Assembly (NCBI GenBank): GCA_001839685.1
Contig: MLAK01000798.1
Coordinates: 9,402-62,213 of the forward strand
DNA from: Tritrichomonas foetus
Taxonomy: Eukaryota > Parabasalia > Tritrichomonadida > Tritrichomonadidae
DNA: 52,812 bases
Direction of reading: 5' to 3'
The notes under the pieces are model-generated. The model worked only from the letters and a program-made list of their open reading frames with translations. It was not told the DNA's origin and searched no databases. Below, piece by piece: positions 9,167 through 21,100 of this stretch. Made by a program: the position numbers and the translations under genes. Every line of letters begins with the position of its first letter. Positions within the stretch are counted from its first letter, which is position 1.

Positions 9167-10522
9167 TTAGTGAGGAATTTTCGGAATTGCTGATTTTGAA
9201 TTTTTCTTTACAAATCGGTAATCCATTTCATTTACATGAATGTTGGTCACACTGTGATTAATATTTTTAATTGTTCCATCACCTTCTTTCAGTCTTCCAT
9301 AGTAAACTGGTGTTTCATCGAGTTTTATTAACACATTTTTGGTTTGATATTTCATTTCAACGAAAAAGTAATTCCACAAGCGAATTTGGCCGACTAAAGT
9401 TTTTTCCTGCAACAAAATCACAATCGATGGATTTAATTCTTCACTTGTGCGATCAATAACCCACATTTCTTCAATCTTCGGATCTAAATAATGTCCTCGA
9501 AACAAAGTCGATGGTGCTGAAGTAACAGAACCATTGAAAACCAAAACATTGGCAATTTGAGTTTCGTCGATGAGTTCCTTTTTCGTTGTTAAAATTTCGA
9601 TCCCAGATAATCCGCAAGTTATGCCTTGCGTATCATAAGGAGAAACGAATTCGATAGTGATCATTGATGATGCAATTTGAGGGACTTGTCCAAATTTATC
9701 AATGTAAACAGGAATTTTTTTTTCTTCACTCAAGAAATGACATGATTGGTTTCTTGTAAAACTTCTACTTTTTGGTAAATTTCGAAACGTATTGTGACCA
9801 TTCATTGTGCTTGTATTATAATTTGCATTATTATGTGTTTTGTTTTCGTTTTTATCTTCCTCTTCATTTGGCGCAAATTTCTTTTTATCTAAACGTGCAA
9901 CAAATCCGAGATTATTAGGAATATCTCCTTTCCAAACAAGATCACCTTCCAAATAGATTTCTATTGCTTTAATTCCAGCATCATTATTTTCTATTTGTGG
10001 GTTGAAAAAACGAACCATTTTGATTTTTTTATCATTTGGGAGAACAAACACAATTTCTATTGGTGACTTAAGGGGCCAAGGCGACCACCAAATGTCATTT
10101 TCATTGCTTTGCTGATCGCCATAAGAATATAGGCCTTGCTGGAGTTTTCGAGGATCAATTTCTGTCGCTTCTTTTGGGGTGGCAATCGAGTTGATTATTT
10201 GTATGTGCTTCCTTTCTTCATCAATGGGAACAATTTCCGCGCATGCAATTCTTTCAGAATTTCCCCAATTGGAAAATATTTTGACAGTCAAATTTTGTGT
10301 AGGAACGTTTAATTTGGCGGTGGCTGCTTTCATCGATTGAGTTAACATCGCACGCGTAATTTTGTTTTTGAGGTCTCGGGTTTGATCATAAATTCGCGAG
10401 GATCGAGTTATTGGGTTTTTCTTTAAGGGACTAGCAGAACCGAGTTTGGGTGGTTGACTTCGACATGTATATGCGCGCGGACGGTGGGTGGCAACAATCT
10501 GCACTGGCCTCATTATCTTCAT
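9167..10522 (-). CDS. KATNIP-like (DUF4457) protein
   Basis: A 451-residue protein with three beta-rich blocks typical of the katanin-interacting protein (KIAA0556/KATNIP) repeat. One is LTVKIFSNWG...AEIVPID (78-101). A second is MVRFFNP...GIKAIEIYLEGDLVWKGDI (169-201). The third is the pair EFVSPYDTQGITCGLSGIEI and GQIRLWNYFFVEMKYQTKNV (291-397) ending in VYYGRL. KATNIP acts on microtubules at the ciliary base in animals, so a basal-body or flagellar role is plausible in this flagellate. An Asn/Glu-rich linker (216-250) divides the blocks. It is much shorter than animal KATNIP. Met1 and Met4 are both possible starts. The family call rests on pattern recognition. Confidence 0.72.
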   Translation of the reverse strand: MKIMRPVQIVATHRPRAYTCRSQPPKLGSASPLKKNPITRSSRIYDQTRDLKNKITRAMLTQSMKAATAKLNVPTQNLTVKIFSNWGNSERIACAEIVPIDEERKHIQIINSIATPKEATEIDPRKLQQGLYSYGDQQSNENDIWWSPWPLKSPIEIVFVLPNDKKIKMVRFFNPQIENNDAGIKAIEIYLEGDLVWKGDIPNNLGFVARLDKKKFAPNEEEDKNENKTHNNANYNTSTMNGHNTFRNLPKSRSFTRNQSCHFLSEEKKIPVYIDKFGQVPQIASSMITIEFVSPYDTQGITCGLSGIEILTTKKELIDETQIANVLVFNGSVTSAPSTLFRGHYLDPKIEEMWVIDRTSEELNPSIVILLQEKTLVGQIRLWNYFFVEMKYQTKNVLIKLDETPVYYGRLKEGDGTIKNINHSVTNIHVNEMDYRFVKKNSKSAIPKIPH

Positions 10523-10723
10523 GATAATTTAAAATTAATTCCCAAGAATAATTTTAAGATCACAAAATTTTCATAAAAAAGATCCAAAATTCTGTGGTTT
10601 ATTGATCTAGAAATTTAGCAATATTTTCAAATAAATTTCACAAAATTTCTAAATCATGGAAATATAATAATCTGAAAAAGTAAGATTCTATTCAATGTAA
10701 AATCCATGTTATTGAAATTCGCC

Positions 10724-10731
10724 AGAAAAAT
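10724..10731. repeat. Left target-site duplication of transposon copy 2
   Basis: AGAAAAAT directly precedes the left inverted repeat and is repeated exactly after the right one at 11828-11835. Confidence 0.85.
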
Positions 10732-10752
10732 AGATGTATACAAACCAAATAG
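10732..10752 (+). repeat. Left terminal inverted repeat of transposon copy 2
   Basis: It begins AGATGTATACAAAC; its 21 bases match the reverse complement of 11807-11827 at 19 positions. Confidence 0.88.
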
Positions 10753-11233
10753 TCTTAACGTACGAAATCACTAAAATGATCCTTATCATCAGTATTACTT
10801 AATACCATCAGTCAAAAATCAAAACCCAAATAGCTAAAAGAATGACGAAAATTTCCCTTATCGCAAACTTCGCAAATGGCCGAATTCAAAAATATTTCGA
10901 AAATGATTCTGAAGAAGCTATTGTTTCAGTTTTCGGGTGAACAGCTTTCAGTCAATTGTTAAATCTATTTTTTATAGTTATGAGCCATGTTTATTCATAG
11001 TTTTGAAATTTTGCAACAATTAAACCGAAAAAAGAGCGATTTTGGAGAAAGCCTAAAAAAAAATTGAGAGAAGCTTTTTTTCCAAGAATCACAAAGATTA
11101 TAATACTGCTTCCCATAATTCTATTTACACTTCTTCTATCGATTTTTAATTAAAAATCGCGAAAATTTTGATAGTTTTAACTCAGTGATGTTGAATTAAT
11201 TCAATTTCCATTTGACAAATATGAATGTATTGA

Positions 11234-11449
11234 AATCTTTTCTGTCATAAAATTTTAGTATATGAAGAAAATAGACTGGCAGTCCTCAACAGCACATTCT
11301 CAAGCAGGGATACAGATACAACGATTGAAAGACCAAATCAAGAAAAATGGAATACAATATGTTTTTTTCCAGACTCAATGCCAAGTGAATTTTCTGATGA
11401 CTCGCCATTTAGATGGCAAAACATTCGTAATCTTCTCATTGATGCCTAA
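11234..11449 (+). pseudogene. C-terminal remnant of the transposon's protein
   Basis: In the frame ending TAA at 11447-11449 there are about 71 open codons after a TGA at 11231. They read ...YEENRLAVLNSTFSSRD...MPSEFSDDSPFRWQNIRNLLIDA. The last 23 codons are unchanged in copy 1 (1-69). The composition is protein-like (acidic, Trp/Arg-containing), unlike the AT-rich flank, and codon-level conservation suggests a recently functional gene. I cannot assign it to a transposase family. A different frame starting at 11262 is a shadow. Confidence 0.55.
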
Positions 11450-11806
11450 ATTTTTTTTATTTATATCAAAATTATTAATATTTTTTTTATACTTCATTTT
11501 TGTATTTTGGAAAACATTATAATTTTCGATGGAGGGTCATATGATAATAAAAAGCACGATTTATGATAAGAAATAATCAAGATATTAATGCTATAAAATC
11601 ACTTTTTATCTCAATAATTCTCAGAAATTTCTGTTGGGTTTATTTTTTTCTCACAATTTTTTTATGGATTTGGTTTTCTCTGTATCTTGATTATTAAATT
11701 ATAATATTTATATATTATTAATAGGATTACAATTAAATAATTTTTAGATGACAATAATATCAACAATTATTCATTTAGATCTCTCAATAGTCTTCTACAT
11801 CTAGAG

Positions 11807-11827
11807 CTAGTTAGTTTGTATACATCT
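11807..11827 (-). repeat. Right terminal inverted repeat of transposon copy 2
   Basis: On the minus strand it begins AGATGTATACAAAC and matches the left end; it is identical to the terminus of copy 1. Confidence 0.88.
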
Positions 11828-11835
11828 AGAAAAAT
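11828..11835. repeat. Right target-site duplication of transposon copy 2
   Basis: AGAAAAAT immediately after the right inverted repeat equals the eight bases before the left one. Confidence 0.85.
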
Positions 11836-12106
11836 TAATAAAATTTTGAATAAACCTATTTCATCTGCATTACCCACTTCGACAATATTGTAATCAACAT
11901 GTTACAATGAATATTTCGAGGAAAAAACTTTAAAATTTTGTATATGTGTTTATAACTTATCGGAAAGACGTTAAAATTGTGAATTCACATTATCATTCAA
12001 AAAAACATAGGTTAACAAAAAATTATTTAACTTATTCAAATAAGCTTTTTTAAAATGTAACCATATTATTGCTAAATAATAAAATCTGAAACATCGTTAT
12101 TTCAAA

Positions 12107-15100
12107 ATGGAGGGAGATGATTCTCCATACTCCCTTCCTCGATTACCACGTCCAACAACGAGTCAAAGACCTAAAACCAATTCGCTAAACACTAGAACTC
12201 TTTTTAATTCTCCATCTCTCGAAAAACAATCAAATGAATATGATATTTTACCGAACGACGAAATTGTTGACGGAATTTTGTTACGAACACAAAATCCTCC
12301 ACTTTTGGCAATTAGAAAAACTATCAAAAAACCTTCAAACAACAAAATAGCCGAAATCCATCGGCCAACAACCGGAATGTCGCATACAATTGGATCGCAG
12401 ACAAATCAATTGCAAAGCATTATTTCAAAAAGACCACTAACTGGATTGAAAGAACCAAAAATGGACTATACAGGTGCCAAACGTATTGAAAAAGAAATTC
12501 AAGATGAAAGAAATTCGATTGCTTTTTCAGAAGATTTAATTTCATATTTTTCCAAACACAAGGATGGAAGAGGACACAGATTTATTTATTTAAATTACGC
12601 GAAAAGTCGAAAAGATCCAACCTTTTCACCTTATGATTTGGTAAAAGTTCCTTTTGCTGAAGTAAAAGAAGAATATTTTACTATGTCTGTAAATGGTGTC
12701 ACTAGAGTCCAACCTGGAGGAAATACAGAGTACGTTTCATTAGATCAGTGGTCTCGAGAGTGTAATGAATATGAAACAATCCATAAGCTTTCCACATTTA
12801 AGCATTATTTTGTTTGGAAACCTTTTCGCATCTGGAAAAAGTTTGTAATGAAACAACGATATAAACAAATAAAAGAAGACATCACTAAAATGTCGCCATA
12901 TTATAATCCATCATTCTTTAAAATTGCTGTTGGCGTATTTCAGACATCTTGCCAACCAATTTTAAGCGAATATTTATTATGTTTGCTTCCTCAGAAAAAA
13001 TATCTAATGAATACTTACAAAAATTTGGTTACAACAAACAAAGAAACATTACAAGACAAATTTTCCGATTTCATGGACAATTTTATTGGTTTTGTTTTAG
13101 AATTAGATGCAGATATTCGAGATCCTGATCGAATCCTCGTAAAAAATAGTGATTTTCCAGAAAGTAATCGTTATTTTCCAAAACTCGGTGAATTAATGGT
13201 TTTGGAACAAAAGAAAACAGATGAAAGACAAAGAAGAATTAAACTCGTTCATTATGAACTTGAAGCTTTTGCAGGATTTATACGAATGTTGGATTATTCA
13301 ATTTTAGAAGATTTAGTTCATAATGCTTTAGAATGTTGGAGAAAAGCTGATCAATACATTTCTCAAGACATGTCATCAATTTTCCAAATAGAAATTAGTT
13401 TTAATGATAATGGCGAAGTTGTTTTTGATCCATCATTTGATGATTTAATAAATTCTATTAATGAAACTTTAGATGATTCTTTAGCAACACTTGATAAGCT
13501 ACCCAGACTTTTAATGTCACCAGCTGTTCGACCACATTTAAGAGAAATTTTTACAAACTTAACAGAATTATTCGACGATGGTCCAAGATTTAAAGATTTT
13601 GCAGATAGTTTAGTTGAATTTTCAAAAATTAAAGAACACATAATAAAAGTAATAACAGAATCATTTGAAGATGCAAAAAAACATTCACAATCATATAAAG
13701 AATACTTTCCAATTTATGAAACTGGCAAACTATGGGATCCAAAAGATTATTTGCATCCACGAGGCGGTGTTTCTCATTTTTATGATTTAAATAAAACTTA
13801 TAACAATAAATATCTTGATACAGAAGATTTCATCTATGATCCTGCAAATCAAATGGTTATTAATTTTGATGCAATTCGGAAAGATGTTCAAAGATTTGCA
13901 GAAGATCAAGTAAAACTTTTGAAGTTTAGAGCTTGCACAGTAAGCGGCGCCTTATATATTGATTCGCGCAATTTAAGATCAGCATTAACACCTATTCCAG
14001 TAAACTCATTAAATCATATGCAAAATACACTTAAGGATTTAATGTTTCAAACAGTTGATTATTTAAACAAATTATTTAAAGTTTGTGGTCAACGATTAAA
14101 AAAAGAACCAACAAAATTAGAAGAATTTGTTGATTTTTGTGATTTTATTAATCGAATGAGTGATATGACCCCTTTAATTACTAATGAAATTTACTTTATT
14201 GATGAATTATTTGGTTTATTTGAAGGATGCAGATTTACAGCCGCAGGAAATATCGAACATATTCGATCACCTTTACACACAGCATTTCAAAACTTTAAAA
14301 AGGATCAAGGCTCTGCTCTTCAAATGAAAGATATGTTATTTAATAAATTCATTGAAAAACTCGAAGAAATTATAAAAGAGAAAGAGAGAAAACTGGAAAA
14401 ATATCACAAACATTTCTTAAAGTTTCCTACCTCTTTAACAGATGATGATCTTGATATTTTACTCAATACATCATTAAAAGCAAAGGAGAAAATTGAAAAT
14501 ATGTCATCAGAAATAGAAGAATTATTATTATGTCAAGAAATTTTGAAACATAAAACAAATGACTTTACAATATTCCAACTTGTTATGAATGATGCTTTAT
14601 ATCAAGAAAACTTATTTGGTGCAATCAAAGATTGGCATGAATTATCTCGTTTAGTCAATGAAGTATCATTTGCACAAATTGATATCAATGGTTTTAGAAA
14701 ATTAATTACTCACTTATATGCAACTGTTTTACAAATGAGAAAGGGTTCCCCCAATCCAATTCTTGAAGAACTTTATTTTAAAGTTCGTGAAATTGTGCCT
14801 TATATTGATCAATTAGAGGTGTTATCAAATAGTAAGATGCAGTTACATCACTGGAACAGATTATTCGAAGAATGCGGACAACCAAATTCGTATTATGGTC
14901 AAATTAAAATTGAAGAATTAATTTCTCTTGGAATTCTAAAAGAAAAAGACACAATCACAGTTATTACTTCAACTGCACAAGGTGAATCTCAACTTGAAGC
15001 AGAATTTCAAGAAATAAATAACAAATGGAAAGAAGTCGAAATTCCTCTTCTTGAAGTTCCTGAAGCGAAAACTGATGAAAATATTTTAATTGGATCCATT

Positions 15101-18100
15101 ACTGGAATTTTGTCAGAAATTGCTGATTCACAAATAGTATTGTATAAAATGTTACAACTTCCATATGTTCAAGGAATTAAAGAAAATGTACAGGCATTAT
15201 CATCAAAATTAGAGACCAATGCATCAATTTTAGAAGAATGGATGATTTTTCAAAAAAATTGGATTATGTTATGCCCAATTTTTGCCTCAGATTCAATTAA
15301 AAGTGTGTTACCACAATGTGTTAATAGGTTTGGAATTGTAAAACGAAGATGGTTGTCATTGGTTCGCCATACTGCTTCAAATATGACATTGTTTCATATT
15401 TGTTCATTTCCAGCACTTTTAGAAATGCTAAAAGAAAATAATAATACCATTGATTCAATTTTATCCACAATATTTAAGTACTTGGATACGAAGCGCGAAA
15501 TTGTTCCTCGTTTATATTATTTATCTAATGATGAGGTGATGACAATGATATCAACAAATGATTTCTCTGTAATTAATAAACAATTAGTAAAGCTTTTCAT
15601 GAATATTGAGACAGTTGATTCTCGACAACAAGATGCCAAAGATGTTCGTTCAATGACGGAATCGCAGAATTTCCAACGAATTAAAATTTATGGACTTACT
15701 GGTAAATATGGTGATAGTTTGCCATTTGCTAGACCAATTCAATGTGTTGGCCCATGCGAAAATTGGATAAATCAATTAATCGAAGGAATGAAAATTTCAT
15801 TTCGAGAAAATTTGGCATCATCTCTTCAGAATTTCTTTCAACAACCATTAAGAACTTGGTTAGAAGGAATTCCTTCAAATATTGCAATCATAGCATTGAA
15901 TGTTCAATTCACAAATGAAATTCAAGAATGTTTTAATAATTTTGAAAATGATATTCGAACTTTCCAGAATTATCGGAATACTTTGGAAGATCGAATTAAT
16001 ATTATGGTTAGCTCTTTCAAAGATACTAAATCATTAGATAAGTATGAAATTGTTAAATATTCGATGATTTTAATGCTTTTGAAATATCATTTAGATCAAG
16101 CAGAAAAACTATCAATGAGATCCCATGATATATCCCAAGAATTTAATTGGAAATATCTTTTACATAATGATTTTAATTACCAAAATAATACATTAACTGT
16201 TGCTTTTGGTGATTATTCACAAGAACATGGCTATGAATTTTACGGAAATCCTAAACCATTTGTTTTTTGCCAAAGTTCACTCCGTTCATTAACCAACATC
16301 ATTAGTGTCCTCAGTGCCGGCAAACATGCTTTGTTAACTGGTGGTGATTTAATTGGCAAGACACATTTAACTAAAACTCTCGCACTATTTTACGGAAGAC
16401 CAAATTTTGAATGTTCATCGTACCCAGCTAGTACAACAATAATTTTAGAAAGAATGATTTTAGGTGCAATTGGATCAGGATCATGGCTTATTTTGAGAAA
16501 TATTGAATTACAAAGTTTCACTAATCTTGCATTCATTTATGATTCAATTAAAAATCTTCAAATCAAGATACAAAATGATTTACTAGCATGCCTAATCAAT
16601 GGAAAAGAAACCAAAATTAATAAAAATTGTCGACTTATCATGACCACTACTAATCCACCTAATCATAAATCCACCGAAATACCTGCTCAACTACGTTCAG
16701 TTCTTAAGCCTATTGGGTTTTTGGCTCCTGATATGAATGACGTTATTAAAACAATCTTTTTTTCACTTGGATTTATTAACTATCATCTTCTTACAGATGG
16801 TTTAATTCACACTATAGCTACAGTAGAAAGAATATTTTCTTATCTTCAAATCAAAAGTGTTTTTGTTCCATTAATTAAAATTGCATCATCATCTTTTAAA
16901 ATGAGATTAGAACTCTCTAATGCTGTTTTAACAGATAATATAGAATTAAATAAGGACCCATTAATTGCTGAACAATTTGTTGTTGCTCGTGCAATTTATG
17001 ACTACTTCATTCACCAGCTTAGAAGTTCTCATGCCAGTATTTTCTTTAATGTATTACATTCAAATTTCCCTATTTTTGAAGGAATCGATATCTTTAAACT
17101 TCGAGTAACTAAACCAGATTTATTCAATTTCGAAATTATTGAAAATAAAATTAGCAATATTGTGAAAAACGAAATTGAAAATGAGTGTGGTTATCTTCCT
17201 TACTCTTATTTAGAATCAAAAGTTATTTCTTTATATCATATGCTTCAAACTAATAATTGTATCATTATTACTGGTGAGCCGAATTCCGGTAAAACTTTAA
17301 TTGTTGATTACTTAAAAAAAGCCTATGATGAAATATCTAAAGAAAATGAAAATATTTTACCCATTAAAATTTATGATATTTATCATCATAGTGATAGACC
17401 AGAGAATATTTTCGGCTGCATTGGTTCTCCAAATCAAAGTAAACAAAATGCAGACGATAGCAGACAACATTATGGTCAATTACAATCATATTTATATGAT
17501 ATGAACAACTACAATTCTGGACAAGAAAATGTTCATCGGATATTAAGATTTAATGGCCCACTTACTCCGTTCTTTGTTAACTTTTTAACAGAATCTTTTC
17601 ATGGAAATCAATGCCGGATTGGAACTTTTGATACATTTACATTTGATGGCACTATTCACTTTATTATTGAAACTAGTGGTATTGAGAATATTAATCCAAC
17701 TATATTATGTAATTGTGCAATTTTACCAATGAGAAATACTCAAATCTATCGAAACATAGCAGTAGATTCAATTAATTGCGAAGTTTCAAATCCAAAACTT
17801 ATATTCAATAGACTTTTACCAAAAATGCAAACAACGTTTATGCCAGAGGAAATTACAAAAATGGAAAATGTGTTTTGTCAAATGGCACCAGCAGTCGTTT
17901 CGTTTGTTTTCAGATTAAGAAATAACATTTTCAGTTCGGAATCCCCAATAAAAATAAATGGTGGTGCAGTTGTTTTAAGTGATCATATGCCCTATTTAGC
18001 CCTTCAATATGCTTTATATTATTTCAAAGAAACGAATTGTGACACATTAGATGATAAGCAACTTAAACATTCTTTTGCGTTTGCATTCTTTACGATTTTC

Positions 18101-21100
18101 TCAAATATCCTCGAACCAATGCCTGTTCTCACATTTGATACATGGATTAGAGCATCTTTCCAAATCAACGTCCCATTAGATTGGGTTGGATTTGATGTTC
18201 CCGATCATTTTTGGAATGTTTTCCCACGTCCATGTTTACAGGCAATGTATCATGAAAATAGTATTTTAGTTCCACTCGATTTTAAACAACTTGGAAAAGA
18301 CCCATATGTTACACCAAGCGATAGATCAAGTAAAATAACACTTGTAAAAGATATCAGCGTTATTACTGCTCCATTTTTACCTTTGTTAAAACAAGCCTCA
18401 ATTTTAACCAAAAATAAACAAAATCTCTTGATATATGGTCCTAAATCATGTGGTAAATCTAATTTCTTAAACCTTTTGTTGCGTGATATGGATGATATTA
18501 TTCCTATTTTTATGCCAATTACGCCTTTATCCAATTCGAATACAGCTTTACAATTCCTTTCAAATCATTCACCAACAACGAAAAAAGAATATTTCATGCC
18601 AAAAGATGATAAAACATATGCTGTAATATTTGATAATATTGATCCAGATGATCTTCAAACTTTGGAATTTATTCGAATGATTGCATCATCTAATAAAATT
18701 CCTTTGTCATCGAAAAATGATCCTAAGTCACTTGAATTAGTTCATTTACATAATTATTTCTTAATAGTTGTTACAGAAGACATTAAAAAGCTTCAACCAC
18801 GATTCATTACAAAATTCACACCAATTCAGGTTTTTGAACCTTCTCAAGATACAATGAAATATATCTTTGTTGAAATTGCTAGTCACTATGGTATTGATGA
18901 AGATTTTGTTAATGATATATTAAAAATTGCTTATGGCATGAAAATTCCGAATTTTAATGCACTAAAGCTCCTTGAATTAATTATTCATATGGAGCATAAG
19001 GCTGCTTTAACAGATAAAGAGCTAGAATTCTGCTTGAGAGCAATGATTTCGGAATTCAATTTACTTTTTTATCATTTTGCTGATGATTTTGATCGAGAAA
19101 ATTTCAAAAAAATATATTTTTCTGTATTTGGAAATCGAATTGGACAAACAGTTTTTGAAGATTTTCTACCAAAGAAAATTTTAACACTTCCAGAACTATC
19201 ATACAATGAAGCTCAAACAAACTTTGAGGTGAAAATTTTAGTACAACAAGAACATCTACTTGCAGAAGAGTTAATCTTTCATTATTCTAGTTTTAATACC
19301 AATAATTCTGAGAAAAGCATTATTACATTTTATCCATATGTGATTAACAAATATGTAATGCTACAAAGAGCAATATGCTATCCATCAAGTGTTGTCTTTT
19401 TGAAAGGAGAGACTGGAACTGGAAAACGGTCTTTGGCAAGATTTGTTACATTAATGAAAGGATTTGAGTTTTTTGAATTACCTGAAGTTGATTATGATGT
19501 AGAGAATACGATAAAAATCTTTTCAAAGCTTATCACAACTACTGTTGATAGTAAAAATCCTGTAGTTGCTTTTATTCGAGTTACTAATAACAATAAATTC
19601 ACATTTTCTCTGGTAGAAAATTTAATGAAGACTTACAATTTCTCTACATACTTCAGTGATACTGAATTAATCAATTTATATCAACAATCAATGAAAGTAG
19701 CCACAAACGATTCCAGACAAAAATTACAAATTTATTCTCAAATTAAAGATAAATTAATGATGAAACTTAGATTCTTTATTAGTGTTGATCAACATTTTTG
19801 TACGGCCAAATATTCTCAATCCTACACAATTCTATTTGAACTTTCAGAAACTAAAGATCTAGAAGAAACTGCTTTAGCCACTTTATCAAAAGTTTCAGCC
19901 ATAGAAAAACATCCATCCCTTCATCTTTTATTCAGCCAAATTCATTCCTTAATTGTTCCAAAATTCGCCAGGTCACATCCCAATCAATATATTGACTTTT
20001 TAAATACATTTTCCAGTTTCGTGAAATCTGAAACCGTACTTATATCCAATAGAAATGAAAACAACAAGCTAGCTTTAGATTATTTATCAATGATTGAAGC
20101 TACAAAGAATCAACTTAAAAAAGAAATCGATAAAATGGAACCTTTAATTGCTGATATGAGAAGTAAAACAGAAGAAAGTCAGAAAGAGTTTAACAACAAA
20201 AAAGAAGCAATCGGTGCGCGCTTAAGAAAAATCGAGGAACATGAAATAGAAATTCAAGAAGACCTAAATCGATTTAAAGAAGAACTCGAAGAAGTAAACA
20301 AGGATATTGCACAAGATTTAACAAATGTATCAATGTCGTCAACAAATGTGGTAAATATGAAAGAAGATGAGATTTTGAAACTTCAATCATTCGCTGACAA
20401 TCCTCCAAATCAATTTAAGAAATTAATTTGCTTAATTTGTGTATTGCTTGGATTATCAGATGATTATGAAATCAGTGGAAAAGATTTATTGCAAAATAAA
20501 AGTTTCTTTACAATTTTAAAGCAAATTGACCATACAAGTATCAGCGTTAGATCGCTTGGAGTGGCCCGAAAGTTCCTCACAGAAACTAGAATTGATAAAG
20601 AAGAACTGAAAGCGGTTTCTATATCTGCTTTTCATATTTACGTATGGGTAATGGATGTTTATAAATATGCTGTTCATGCAAATGAAATTCAAACATTGGA
20701 AACACAAATTGCCAAAAACACAGCCCAACTTGAACAATACAAAATTGAAGCTTCTGTTGAAAAGGATTCAATCATGCAAGTTCAAAATTCGCTTGAAAAG
20801 GAACTTAAAGGAATCATGGACTATAATGGTGATTATAATGAGAGCGCAGAGAAATTAGAAGAACTAAAAAGCGATTTTGATACAGCCAATACCATTTTAT
20901 CCAATTTAGATTCTTATAGAATGAAACTTCATGAGGAAGTAAATGAATATGGACGAACACAAAAAATGATTACTGGAAATTCTGTATTATTTGCTGCATT
21001 CATTGTTTATTGTGGTGCAATGGAACAAGAAAAACGCATACAATTTTTGAAAGAAGTTTGTAAGATACTTGAAGCAGGAAATTTAACATATACTGACAAC

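Larger units (their letters stand above)
10732..11827 (+). mobile_element. Complete 1,096-bp DNA transposon derivative (copy 2)
   Basis: The element is bounded by AGATGTATACAAAC at the left (10732-10745) and its exact reverse complement at the right (11814-11827); over 21 bases the ends match 19. An 8-bp duplication, AGAAAAAT, flanks both ends. The right 450 bases equal copy 1 at 1-450 with three differences. Inside, no transposase frame is complete: only the C-terminal about 84 codons of a protein remain (11234-11449), preceded by stops. It is therefore a non-autonomous, probably internally deleted copy. An 8-bp duplication is known for hAT, P and Merlin elements, but the ends do not let me choose. 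It sits between the KATNIP-like and dynein genes without disrupting either. Confidence 0.88.

Noticed and set aside
11262..11522. 86-codon frame in the transposon
   Set aside because: It is a shadow; the biologically plausible frame is the one ending FRWQNIRNLLIDA, which both copies share.
13363..13641. Antisense frame in the dynein gene
   Set aside because: Shadow frame, no initiator or homology pattern.
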